DNA of 5,874 bases from an uncultured Collinsella sp. (GTDB lineage Bacteria > Actinomycetota > Coriobacteriia > Coriobacteriales > Coriobacteriaceae): positions 1 through 5,874 of the forward strand of contig CATYZI010000062.1 in assembly GCA_958415625.1 (NCBI GenBank), written 5' to 3'. Both the position numbers and the translations under genes were made by a program. Each line of letters begins with the position of its first letter. Position 1 is the stretch's first letter. The notes beneath the pieces were generated by a model. The model ran no database searches. It was not told the origin of the DNA and saw only the letters and a list, made by a program, of their open reading frames with translations. Shown here one piece after another: positions 1-5,765 of this stretch.

Positions 1-1
1 C

Positions 2-26
2 AAAAAAGCCCCCATTGCTGGGAGCT
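2..26 (-). terminator. Rho-independent terminator downstream of tRNA-Leu
   Basis: Read on the minus strand, a 7-bp stem (AGCTCCC pairing with GGGGGCT, one G-U pair) closes a six-base loop AGCAAT and is followed directly by a run of T residues (plus-strand A's at 2-7). It starts 11 bases past the encoded CCA of the tRNA, which is the expected position for a tRNA transcript terminator. The T-run reaches almost to the window edge, so its full length is not visible. Confidence 0.85.
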
Positions 27-37
27 CTTTCAATCAA

Positions 38-124
38 TGGTGCGGGCGAAAGGACTTGAACCTTCATGGGGTTGCCCCCATACGGACCTGAACCGTACGC
101 GTCTGCCAATTCCGCCACGCCCGC
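38..124 (-). tRNA. tRNA-Leu (anticodon CAG), CCA encoded
   Basis: This 87-nt gene folds as a class II tRNA. The acceptor stem is GCGGGCG/CGCCCGC, the discriminator is A, and CCA is encoded at 38-40. The D arm has GCG/CGC around GAATTGGCAGA. The anticodon stem is TACGG/CCGTA around the loop TTCAGGT, giving anticodon CAG, which reads the leucine codon CUG. The long variable arm (GGGG-GCAA-CCCC) is diagnostic of Leu/Ser/Tyr-type tRNAs, and with A as discriminator it fits leucine. The T arm is GAAGG-TTCAAGT-CCTTT with one G-U pair. CUG is a heavily used Leu codon in a GC-rich genome, so this is likely a major isoacceptor. It lies 43 bases downstream of the tatD stop, with its own promoter-like sequence between them and a terminator after it. 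Confidence 0.97.
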
Positions 125-135
125 GTGCAGGAATT

Positions 136-164
136 AGAATAACGGAGCGCCACCGCGAACGCAA
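136..164 (-). promoter_or_regulatory. Candidate sigma-70-type promoter for tRNA-Leu
   Basis: On the minus strand a TTGCGT hexamer (159-164) is separated by exactly 17 bases from TATTCT (136-141). This is a partial match to TTGACA-17-TATAAT. Transcription would begin around 128-131, a few bases before the mature 5' end of the tRNA at 124. The position and spacing support a dedicated promoter, but both hexamers are imperfect, and read-through from tatD is also possible because I see no clear terminator after tatD. Confidence 0.45.
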
Positions 165-167
165 GAA

Positions 168-1085
168 CTATTTTTGAAAAAGTTTGCAGGCATTTTCCCA
201 AGCGGCATGCGCGATTGTTTCGGCGTCCTCACCAGTGCGATCGACACGGTCGTTAACCAGCGCGTTTGCCGTAATGGAGATCATTGCGGGCTCGCATTCA
301 AGACCGCGGATGGGCTCCGGAGCCATATACGGGCAATCCGTCTCGAACAAAATTCGATCGAGTGGGGTTGCCGCAAATGCCTCGCGCACGTCTTCGTTGC
401 GCTTAAAGGTGGCCGCACCACCATAGGCAATATAGCAGCCCAGCTCCACAAAGCGCTCCATCGTGGCGCGGTCCTCGCCAAAGCAGTGCAGCACACAACC
501 GACCTGGGGCACGCCCACCTCACGAAGCACGTTGTACGCATCCATATGCGAGGTGCGCTCCCCATCCGAGTCCTCGTGCCGCAGGTGCAACTCCACCGGC
601 ACATTGCAGCGCACGGCGACTTCGAGCTGACGTGCCATGCAATCAATCTGCACGCTGTGGGGCGCCGGCGTGATGTCGTCGTCGTAATCCATGTGGTAGT
701 CCAGACCGATTTCGCCAATACCGGCGCACAAAGGGTCATCAAGCGCAGCAACAACCTGTGCGTGAACGTCGTCGGTATAGTCCGGCGCGCCATACGGATG
801 CACGCCGGCAAGATACTTGATCTGCGGGATATCCTGCATCGGCAGAATCTCGCGCGTCAGCCAGTCGCTATAGTCCGTCACGCTGCGCTTATCGGCAATG
901 GGATCGAAGACCGTCACCAACAGGTCGATGCCTGCCGCCTTGGCACGCACGAGTGTCTCGGGCACATCCTTGCCCCAGAACGAAAGCAGATGCGCATGTG
1001 TGTCGGCAAGCGGTGCCAAGGGCACGGGACAAGCAACCGTCTTCTTTTTTTTGGTAAACGTCACGCGTTCGGCATTAAGCGTCAT
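168..1085 (-). CDS. TatD-family metal-dependent hydrolase (putative DNase)
   Basis: The 305-aa protein belongs to the TatD/amidohydrolase-like TIM-barrel family: divalent-metal phosphoesterases, several members of which are 3'-5' DNases. The metal-site motifs are in the expected order: DTHAHL (H30, H32), GEIGLDYH (E125), ELHLRHE (H167), LHCFGE (H200) and FETDCPYMAP (D250). The reading frame is open further upstream, but I choose the ATG at 1083-1085. It overlaps the rsmA stop by 11 bases and has GGGAG seven bases upstream, which is typical of translational coupling; the extra upstream sequence lies wholly inside rsmA. Family members usually begin just before the DTHxH motif, so this one has an N-terminal extension of about 25 residues including KKKK at 12-15, encoded by an A8 run. 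GTG (residue 21) or TTG (residue 23) are alternative starts without it. Neighbouring rsmA and metG match the tatD/ycfH context found in many bacteria. The natural substrate cannot be read from the sequence. Confidence 0.93.
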   Translation of the reverse strand: MTLNAERVTFTKKKKTVACPVPLAPLADTHAHLLSFWGKDVPETLVRAKAAGIDLLVTVFDPIADKRSVTDYSDWLTREILPMQDIPQIKYLAGVHPYGAPDYTDDVHAQVVAALDDPLCAGIGEIGLDYHMDYDDDITPAPHSVQIDCMARQLEVAVRCNVPVELHLRHEDSDGERTSHMDAYNVLREVGVPQVGCVLHCFGEDRATMERFVELGCYIAYGGAATFKRNEDVREAFAATPLDRILFETDCPYMAPEPIRGLECEPAMISITANALVNDRVDRTGEDAETIAHAAWENACKLFQK

Positions 1086-1935
1086 GGGAAAGCTCCCGGG
1101 CCAGACGGACAAAGTCGGCAACATCGAGCGTCTCGGCGCGCGTGGTGGGTGCGATACCGCAAGCCTCAAAGGCGGCATCGAGCACGTCCTTGGCAAAGCC
1201 GTTGGCGCTCATGGAATTGCGGATGGTCTTGCGGCGCTGAGCAAATGCAGCATCAATCACGCGGGCCACAAACTCGCGATCGAGTCCTTCGGGCGCCACG
1301 CCGTCAACACGGTCGATACGCACGACGGCCGAGTCCACGTGCGGTGCCGGCATAAAGCAACGTGGCGGCACCTCAAAGCGACCCGTAACCTGCGCATACA
1401 GGCCGAGCTTTGCCGTGTAGCCGCCATAGGTCTTGTTACCCGGCACCGCGGCAATGCGATCGGCAACCTCCTTTTGAACCATGACCACGGCACGCTTGAG
1501 CGCGGGCATCGTCTGGAAGAACTGCAGGATGATCGTCGCCGCCACGTTATAGGGCAGGTTCGCGACAAATACCGTCGGCTCACCGCCTGCAGCCTGCTCA
1601 ATCTGCCCCGTCGTCACCTTGAGCGCGTCGCCCATGATAAAGCGGAAGTTGGCATAGTCGGCGGCATGGGCATCGAGCACCGGTTCGAGCTCAGGATCGG
1701 CCTCAATGGACGTAACGCACGCCGCTTCCTGCAGCAACGCAAGTGTCAACGTACCGCAACCCGGACCCACCTCGAGTACGCGCTCGTCACCTGCAAGCTC
1801 GGCAAGCTCGCAGATACGCTCGATCACATGATTGTCGATTAGAAAGTTCTGGCCCAGGCGATGCTTGGTCGCAAGGCCAAACTCCTCCAGCAGCTCCCTT
1901 GTTGCCGTGGGGTTTGCCAAAGGCGAAGTTGTCAT
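1075..1935 (-). CDS. rsmA: 16S rRNA (adenine1518-N6/adenine1519-N6)-dimethyltransferase RsmA/KsgA
   Basis: This cytoplasmic 286-aa enzyme uses S-adenosylmethionine to dimethylate the two adjacent adenines in the helix 45 loop of 16S rRNA, late in 30S assembly. In this family loss of function gives kasugamycin resistance. The signature residues are intact: LGQNFL (27-32) before the Rossmann fold, LEVGPGCGTLT (54-64, SAM loop), SIEAD (76-80), GDALK (102-106), the catalytic NLPYN (126-130), then MVQKEVADR and a PPRCFMPAPHVDSAVV segment typical of KsgA rather than of generic methyltransferases. The length is usual for the family. The ATG at 1933-1935 has AAGGAGG five bases upstream, the best ribosome-binding site in the window. 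The gene lies 110 bases downstream of metG, beyond a hairpin, and its last 11 bases overlap tatD. I see no good promoter in the gap, so it may depend on read-through of the metG hairpin or on a promoter inside metG. Confidence 0.97.
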   Translation of the reverse strand: MTTSPLANPTATRELLEEFGLATKHRLGQNFLIDNHVIERICELAELAGDERVLEVGPGCGTLTLALLQEAACVTSIEADPELEPVLDAHAADYANFRFIMGDALKVTTGQIEQAAGGEPTVFVANLPYNVAATIILQFFQTMPALKRAVVMVQKEVADRIAAVPGNKTYGGYTAKLGLYAQVTGRFEVPPRCFMPAPHVDSAVVRIDRVDGVAPEGLDREFVARVIDAAFAQRRKTIRNSMSANGFAKDVLDAAFEACGIAPTTRAETLDVADFVRLARELSHDA

Positions 1936-1940
1936 AGTTG

Positions 1941-1947
1941 CCTCCTT
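1941..1947 (-). promoter_or_regulatory. Strong Shine-Dalgarno of rsmA
   Basis: Minus-strand AAGGAGG lies five bases before the rsmA ATG. It is a full-length complement to the 16S anti-Shine-Dalgarno core and fixes the start. The other genes here have shorter sites (GGAGG for metG, GGGAG for tatD, only AGG for rsmI). Confidence 0.85.
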
Positions 1948-1966
1948 AGCATGATGGCGGCGTCTT

Positions 1967-2003
1967 GAAACGAAAGGGCATGGACCGTTGCGGCCATGCC
2001 CTT
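1967..2003 (-). terminator. Hairpin between metG and rsmA, probable terminator or attenuator
   Basis: A perfect 10-bp inverted repeat, AAGGGCATGG (1974-1983) with CCATGCCCTT (1994-2003), encloses a ten-base loop that can itself form three more pairs (CCG/CGG around TTG). On the minus strand the stem is followed by TTTCGTTTC, an interrupted T-tract. On the plus strand no T-run follows, so it acts, if at all, on minus-strand transcripts. It lies 43 bases after the metG stop and about 38 bases before the rsmA ATG. It could end metG transcription, or let only part of the polymerase through to rsmA-tatD. The stem is strong but the U-tract is imperfect, so partial termination is my preferred reading. 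Confidence 0.65.
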
Positions 2004-2045
2004 ACATCTAAACAGCAAATTGCCGATATGGCGCTCGCGCGGTCT

Positions 2046-3647
2046 CTACGCCAGACGCGGGAACAGCGGATCGCCCTTCTCGACGGGCTGACCACCAGCA
2101 AGCAGGCCCCAAGCGCAAATGCCCTTGAGGTCGTCGGTCGCGGCCTCGTTCTCGCAGGACAGGCGGCGCAGGGCCTCGGCAGAGGTCTGAGGCATGAGCG
2201 GCATCAGCAGGTGAGCGGCAATGCGGATGGCCTCGAGCAGGTTGTAGATCACAAACGCCAGCTCGTCAGCCTTGGCCTCGTCCTTGGCAAGTGCCCAGGG
2301 CTCGGAGTCCTCGATGTAGTGGTTGGCGGCGTGGATGAGCTCCATGACCTCATCCTTGGCTCCGCCGTAATCGAGCACGTCCATCTTGGCCATGTAGCGG
2401 TCGACCAGGCCATCGGCGATCTTTGCCAGCGGGTTGTCGAACGCATCGAACGATGCGGGCTTGGCGGGCGCGCAACCGTCAAAGTACTTGCCGCTCATGT
2501 TGAGCGAACGCGAGATAAGGTTGCCCCAGCTGTTGGCCAGGTCGGCGTTGTAGACCTGCTCCATGCGATCGAAGCTGATGGCGCCGTCGGTACCGGGAAC
2601 GACATCGGTCATAAAGTAGTAGCGATAGCCCTCGACGCCCAGCATGTCGATAACATCCTGCGGAGCGATGGCGTTACCGCGGCTCTTGGACATCTTCTCG
2701 GCCTTGCCGGTCTCGGCATTGCGCACGGTCAGGAAGCCGTGGGCAAAGACGTGCTCGGGCAGGGCCTCGCCGATGGCCATGAGCATGGCGGGCCAAATGA
2801 CGCAGTGGAAGCGGATGATGTCCTTACCCACGATGTGGAACTGCGCGGGCCAGCGATAGGCCAGCTCGGCACGCGCCTCGTCGGTGTCGACACCGTAGCC
2901 GACGGCAGTCATATAGTTGAGCAGCGCATCGAACCACACGTAGGTCACGTGACCCTCGTCAAACGGGACCTGAATGCCCCAGTCAAAGCTCGTACGGCTC
3001 ACGGAAAGGTCGTTGAGGCCGCCCTCGACAAAGCTGCGCACCTCGTTCATACGGAACGCAGGCTCAACAAAGTCGGGGTGCTCGTCATAGAGCTTGAGCA
3101 GCTTGTCCTGGAAGGCGGAGAGCTTAAAGAAGTAGGACTCCTCCTGCACGCGCTCGAGCGGACGGTGGCAATCGGGGCACAGGTGCTGGCCGACGCTACC
3201 GTACTCTTCGTCACCCTTCTGGACCTGCGTATCGGTGAAGTAGGTCTCGTCGGGCACGCAGTACCAGCCGTCATAGCTGCCCTTATACAGATAGCCGGAT
3301 TCCTTCATGCGCTCCCACAGATACTGCACGGCATGATGCTGGCGCGGCTCGGTGGTGCGGATGAAGTCGTCGTTGGAAATCTCGAGCTTGCTCCAAAGCT
3401 CCTTGAAGTGCGGGGCCTGACTATCGGTCCACTCCTGCGGCGTCATGCCATGCTTGGCTGCGGCCTCGGCGACCTTCTCGCCGTGCTCGTCCATGCCGGT
3501 CAGGAACTTGACGTTATAGCCGGCGGAGCGGCGATAGCGAGCCTGAACGTCGGCGATGATGGTGGAATAAGCCGTGCCCAGGTGCGGATCGGCGTTGACG
3601 TAGTAGATGGGCGTCGTGATAAAGAACGAAGGCTTGCTTTGATCCAT
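2046..3647 (-). CDS. metG: Methionine--tRNA ligase (MetRS)
   Basis: This class I aminoacyl-tRNA synthetase (533 aa) activates methionine with ATP and charges initiator and elongator tRNA-Met in the cytoplasm. The N-terminal catalytic fold opens with FFITTPIYYVNADPHLG; the HIGH-equivalent is HLGT at 22-25. TGMDEHGEK (50-58) follows, then the connective/zinc region (about 125-175), YVWFDALLNY (236-245) and HIVGKDIIRFH (271-281). The second ATP motif is KMSKS at 318-322, and the anticodon-binding alpha-bundle fills the rest, with NADLANSWGNLISR near its start. The protein stops without the C-terminal EMAP-II-like tRNA-binding domain seen in about 650-aa homologues such as those of Bacillus and E. 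coli. In the zinc region only CPDC (157-160) is a complete Cys pair; the first knuckle reads C130-V-P-D133. The ATG at 3645-3647 has GGAGG nine bases upstream. Sixty-nine bases separate it from rsmI, too short for a T-box leader. A hairpin follows the stop. Confidence 0.98.
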   Translation of the reverse strand: MDQSKPSFFITTPIYYVNADPHLGTAYSTIIADVQARYRRSAGYNVKFLTGMDEHGEKVAEAAAKHGMTPQEWTDSQAPHFKELWSKLEISNDDFIRTTEPRQHHAVQYLWERMKESGYLYKGSYDGWYCVPDETYFTDTQVQKGDEEYGSVGQHLCPDCHRPLERVQEESYFFKLSAFQDKLLKLYDEHPDFVEPAFRMNEVRSFVEGGLNDLSVSRTSFDWGIQVPFDEGHVTYVWFDALLNYMTAVGYGVDTDEARAELAYRWPAQFHIVGKDIIRFHCVIWPAMLMAIGEALPEHVFAHGFLTVRNAETGKAEKMSKSRGNAIAPQDVIDMLGVEGYRYYFMTDVVPGTDGAISFDRMEQVYNADLANSWGNLISRSLNMSGKYFDGCAPAKPASFDAFDNPLAKIADGLVDRYMAKMDVLDYGGAKDEVMELIHAANHYIEDSEPWALAKDEAKADELAFVIYNLLEAIRIAAHLLMPLMPQTSAEALRRLSCENEAATDDLKGICAWGLLAGGQPVEKGDPLFPRLA

Positions 3648-3686
3648 GGGGTTTGTCCTCCAGAAAAACGTTGCATACAGGGGATG

Positions 3687-3692
3687 ATTCTA
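3687..3692 (-). promoter_or_regulatory. Possible -10 element in the rsmI-metG gap
   Basis: The minus-strand hexamer TAGAAT matches TATAAT at five of six positions and lies about 40 bases before the metG ATG. No convincing -35 hexamer lies 16-18 bases upstream, so this is only a hint that metG may have its own promoter besides read-through from rsmI. Confidence 0.2.
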
Positions 3693-3716
3693 GCGCAAGG
3701 GCTGGATATCCTCCAT

Positions 3717-4595
3717 CTATTGCATATCGAGCACCATGGCATAGACATCGCGCTTGCGGCGCGAATACTTCTGAGACAGGCGCTTGGCCACCGCAGAGGC
3801 GGGCTCCCCCTCCTCGAGCGCGGTGCGGATATCCTCGCGCAGGGCCTCGTCGGGATCCGCTACCGCAGCGCCAACCGGCGCGATGCCGGCCTCCTCATCC
3901 TCGCTCGGCGGCGCGATGACCAGCGCAATCTCGCCCTTTACCTCGCCGCGAGCACGCAGCTCCTCGGCAAGCTGGTCAGCGGGCCCGCGCAAGACCTCCT
4001 CGTGCAGCTTGGTGAGTTCGCGGCAGACGGCAACCTCACGCTGGGGAAAGACCTCCGCCACGGCCTCGAGCGTCGCCACGATGCGATGTGGAGACTCGTA
4101 GAAGATGAGTGCGCCGGGCACCACGGCAAGGCGCTGCAAACGGCGCACACGGTCGCCGTGCTTTCGGCCCAAAAAGCCCTCGAAGAAAAAATGCTCGCAG
4201 GGAATGCCGGACGAAACAAGCGCCGTGACGCAAGCAGAGGGCCCGGGAATAACTTCGACGGGCACATCGGCCTCACGCGCCGCCTCGACCAACGCCTGGC
4301 CGGGATCGGACACGCTCGGCATGCCGGCGTCCGAGGCAAAGGCGAGGGTCTCCCCCGCCAGCAGACGGTCGACCAGGCCGGCAGCGCGGCTAGCGATCAC
4401 ATTCTCGTCGCAACGGACAAGCGGCTTGGAAATGCCCAGGTGCATCAGCAGCTTTGACGTCACACGCGTGTCTTCACAGCAGATGGCATCGGCGGTGGCA
4501 AAAGCCTCACCAACGCGCGGGGACAGGTCGCCCAGGTTGCCGATGGGCGTGCCGACCACATAGAGTTTGCCCGTATGGGCGCTGTTTTGCGTCAT
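3717..4595 (-). CDS. rsmI: 16S rRNA (cytidine1402-2'-O)-methyltransferase RsmI
   Basis: This 292-aa tetrapyrrole-methylase-fold (SAM-dependent) enzyme places the 2'-O-methyl group on C1402 of 16S rRNA in the decoding centre; RsmH adds the N4 methyl to the same base. Visible family signatures are LYVVGTPIGNLGDLSPR (11-27), CCEDTR (39-44), FASDAGMPSVSDPG (86-99, usually SDAGTPxISDPG), VIPGPSA (115-121), FFFEGFLGRK (136-145), then FYESPHR and CRELTKLHEEVLRG. The C-terminal tail (KRLSQKYSRRKRDVYAMVLDMQ, shortened here to KRLSQKYSRRKRDVYAMV) is the small helical domain common in RsmI. The length is normal. The ATG at 4593-4595 lies six bases after the stop of the upstream GH5-like gene. The only ribosome-binding sequence is a weak AGG overlapping that stop codon, so translation probably depends on ribosomes finishing the upstream gene. 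metG follows 69 bases downstream. The rsmI-metG pairing is common in Gram-positive genomes. Confidence 0.96.
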   Translation of the reverse strand: MTQNSAHTGKLYVVGTPIGNLGDLSPRVGEAFATADAICCEDTRVTSKLLMHLGISKPLVRCDENVIASRAAGLVDRLLAGETLAFASDAGMPSVSDPGQALVEAAREADVPVEVIPGPSACVTALVSSGIPCEHFFFEGFLGRKHGDRVRRLQRLAVVPGALIFYESPHRIVATLEAVAEVFPQREVAVCRELTKLHEEVLRGPADQLAEELRARGEVKGEIALVIAPPSEDEEAGIAPVGAAVADPDEALREDIRTALEEGEPASAVAKRLSQKYSRRKRDVYAMVLDMQ

Positions 4596-4604
4596 ATCAA
4601 CCTA
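4596..4604 (-). promoter_or_regulatory. Stop/start junction with weak ribosome-binding site for rsmI
   Basis: The minus-strand junction reads TAG-GTTGAT-ATG, where TAG ends the GH5-like gene and ATG starts rsmI. The only Shine-Dalgarno-like bases are TAGG, overlapping the stop. This arrangement favours translational coupling, that is, re-initiation by terminating ribosomes, and indicates one polycistronic mRNA. Confidence 0.6.
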
Positions 4605-5663
4605 TTCAATCATGCCGCGCTCGAGCGTACCGAGCGCCGCGCGGGCGTCCCATGCTGCAATGCGCTTCTCGGTCTTCCACGTTTGGAAGAACCAACCGGC
4701 AGCCGGCGCAAACGAAGCCAGCTGGTTGGAGATAAACACGCGCTCGTAGGCATTGCGGCCCTCGGGCGTAACCGACGAGTTGGCAAAGATCGCCGCACCC
4801 GACCATTCGCCCACCAGCACGGGGAACCCTGTCGAAATCGCTTCTTTAAGCTCGCGCTTGTTACGCGAAATCGCCGTCGTCAGCCCGCGGGGGCTCGTGA
4901 TGTCGAGCGCATACTCGTCGCGGTAATGGTACAGGTGAAGGTCCATGTAGACGTTCTTGTACTTGGCGCCGCGCATAAAATGCTTCCACTCGCTGGGATG
5001 CCCCGACGACGAGAAGACGACGATCTTATCCTCGGGCATATACGAACGGACGAGCTCGTAGGCATCGCGATAGAAATTGCGCAGGTAGTGAGCGGGAATG
5101 CCATCCGTCATGGTGAAGAGGCTCTTGCGAACGCTCATCTGCGGCGTGTCCAGCAGCTCAATGCCCAGCAGGCTCTCGGCCTCGCCATAGCGATCGGCCA
5201 AGCGCTCGAGCACGTCGAGTGCGACATGACGGCCGTTGGTGGACGAATGCCACTCGGCAACAGCCTCCGGCGTGGTGGGCGAATCGTTGGAATCGCCCTG
5301 GCCACCGGGCACGGTTGCCAGATCGAGCAGCACGCGGATGTCGTATTTGGCAGCCCACTCAATTGCGCGGTCGATGTAATCGACAACCGATATGTAGGAG
5401 GCATCGGACTCCTGTGAGCCAAAGGCATACCAGGGCACCGGCAGACGCACGGCATTGAGACCGATCTGCGCCATGCGACGAAAATCGTCCTCGCTCACAA
5501 ACGTCTCGTAATGGCGGCGCATGCGCTCGTTATAGGCGGCGGTACCCATGGCCTCCTGTAGCTCGGCCGCGTTGGATGCACCGGTCGCCGCGTACAGCGA
5601 CGGGGTCACCCAAGGCTCGGGAATAAACCAGCCAGAGAGATTAACGCCGAGTATCCTCTCCAT
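4602..5663 (-). CDS. GH5 exo-beta-1,3-glucanase-like protein with degenerate catalytic site
   Basis: The 353-aa protein resembles glycoside hydrolase family 5 enzymes of the fungal Exg/BglC exo-beta-1,3-glucanase type over its whole length: GVNLSGWFIPEPWVTPSLY (6-24), ETFVSEDDFRRMAQIGLNAV then R73-LPVPWYAF, DLATVPGG (114-121), GIELLDTP (167-174), DLHLYHY (241-247), LVGEWSG (282-288) and WFFQTWK (324-330). The nucleophile of the family, Glu in GEWS, is present (E286), as are R73, H243 and Y245. The acid/base site, normally Asn-Glu-Pro, is D172-T173-P174, and the His of DLHG is A116. It may therefore bind sugar without cleaving it, or act by another route. There is no signal peptide or membrane segment, so it is probably cytoplasmic. 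I choose ATG 5661-5663, just before the conserved GVNL, with AGGGGG six bases upstream; an adjacent GTG is possible. The frame stays open to 5855, but that sequence looks non-coding. It is probably co-transcribed with rsmI, six bases downstream. Confidence 0.85.
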   Translation of the reverse strand: MERILGVNLSGWFIPEPWVTPSLYAATGASNAAELQEAMGTAAYNERMRRHYETFVSEDDFRRMAQIGLNAVRLPVPWYAFGSQESDASYISVVDYIDRAIEWAAKYDIRVLLDLATVPGGQGDSNDSPTTPEAVAEWHSSTNGRHVALDVLERLADRYGEAESLLGIELLDTPQMSVRKSLFTMTDGIPAHYLRNFYRDAYELVRSYMPEDKIVVFSSSGHPSEWKHFMRGAKYKNVYMDLHLYHYRDEYALDITSPRGLTTAISRNKRELKEAISTGFPVLVGEWSGAAIFANSSVTPEGRNAYERVFISNQLASFAPAAGWFFQTWKTEKRIAAWDARAALGTLERGMIE

Positions 5664-5728
5664 CACTGCCCCCTTCGGATCATGCAGGTCGAACCCGCAT
5701 CGTATTGCATAGGATAAGTATCGTTTTG

Positions 5729-5734
5729 AGTATA
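5729..5734 (-). promoter_or_regulatory. Candidate -10 box for the GH5-like/rsmI operon
   Basis: Minus-strand TATACT matches TATAAT at five of six positions and lies about 66 bases upstream of the GH5-like ATG, in the most AT-rich part of the flank. No good -35 hexamer lies 16-18 bases upstream; that position is partly covered by a palindrome (5754-5765), which would fit a regulated promoter needing an activator. Confidence 0.4.
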
Positions 5735-5753
5735 CCCGCGTGTGCGGACAGGC

Positions 5754-5765
5754 GACCGAACGGTC
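5754..5765. promoter_or_regulatory. Palindrome GACCGaaCGGTC, possible operator
   Basis: This is a perfect 5-bp inverted repeat with a two-base spacer, flanked by further partial symmetry (ACA at 5748-5750 and TGT at 5766-5768). Its centre is about 28 bases upstream of the centre of the TATACT candidate, so it overlaps the expected -35 region, where repressors and activators often bind. Short palindromes arise by chance in GC-rich DNA, and no regulator gene is adjacent. Confidence 0.3.

Noticed and set aside
1086..1196. Longer TatD start at 1196
   Set aside because: It would lie entirely inside rsmA, and the added residues look like out-of-frame translation. The ATG at 1083-1085 with GGGAG and the 11-base overlap is a normal coupled start.
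174..1842. Plus-strand open frames (174-1355 and 898-1842) opposite tatD and rsmA
   Set aside because: These are antisense shadows with low-complexity, His/Arg-rich products, no domains, and certain genes on the other strand.
3648..3716. Possible T-box or SAM-type leader before metG
   Set aside because: The gap is only 69 bases, with no T-box sequence (TGGNACCGCG-like) and no terminator stem. It is too short for those riboswitches.
1965..4457. Plus-strand open frame of 830 codons antisense to metG and rsmI
   Set aside because: It lies opposite two certain genes, has no recognisable domain, and is rich in the H/L/V/G/A residues expected from the complement of GC-rich codons. It is a shadow frame of biased codon use.
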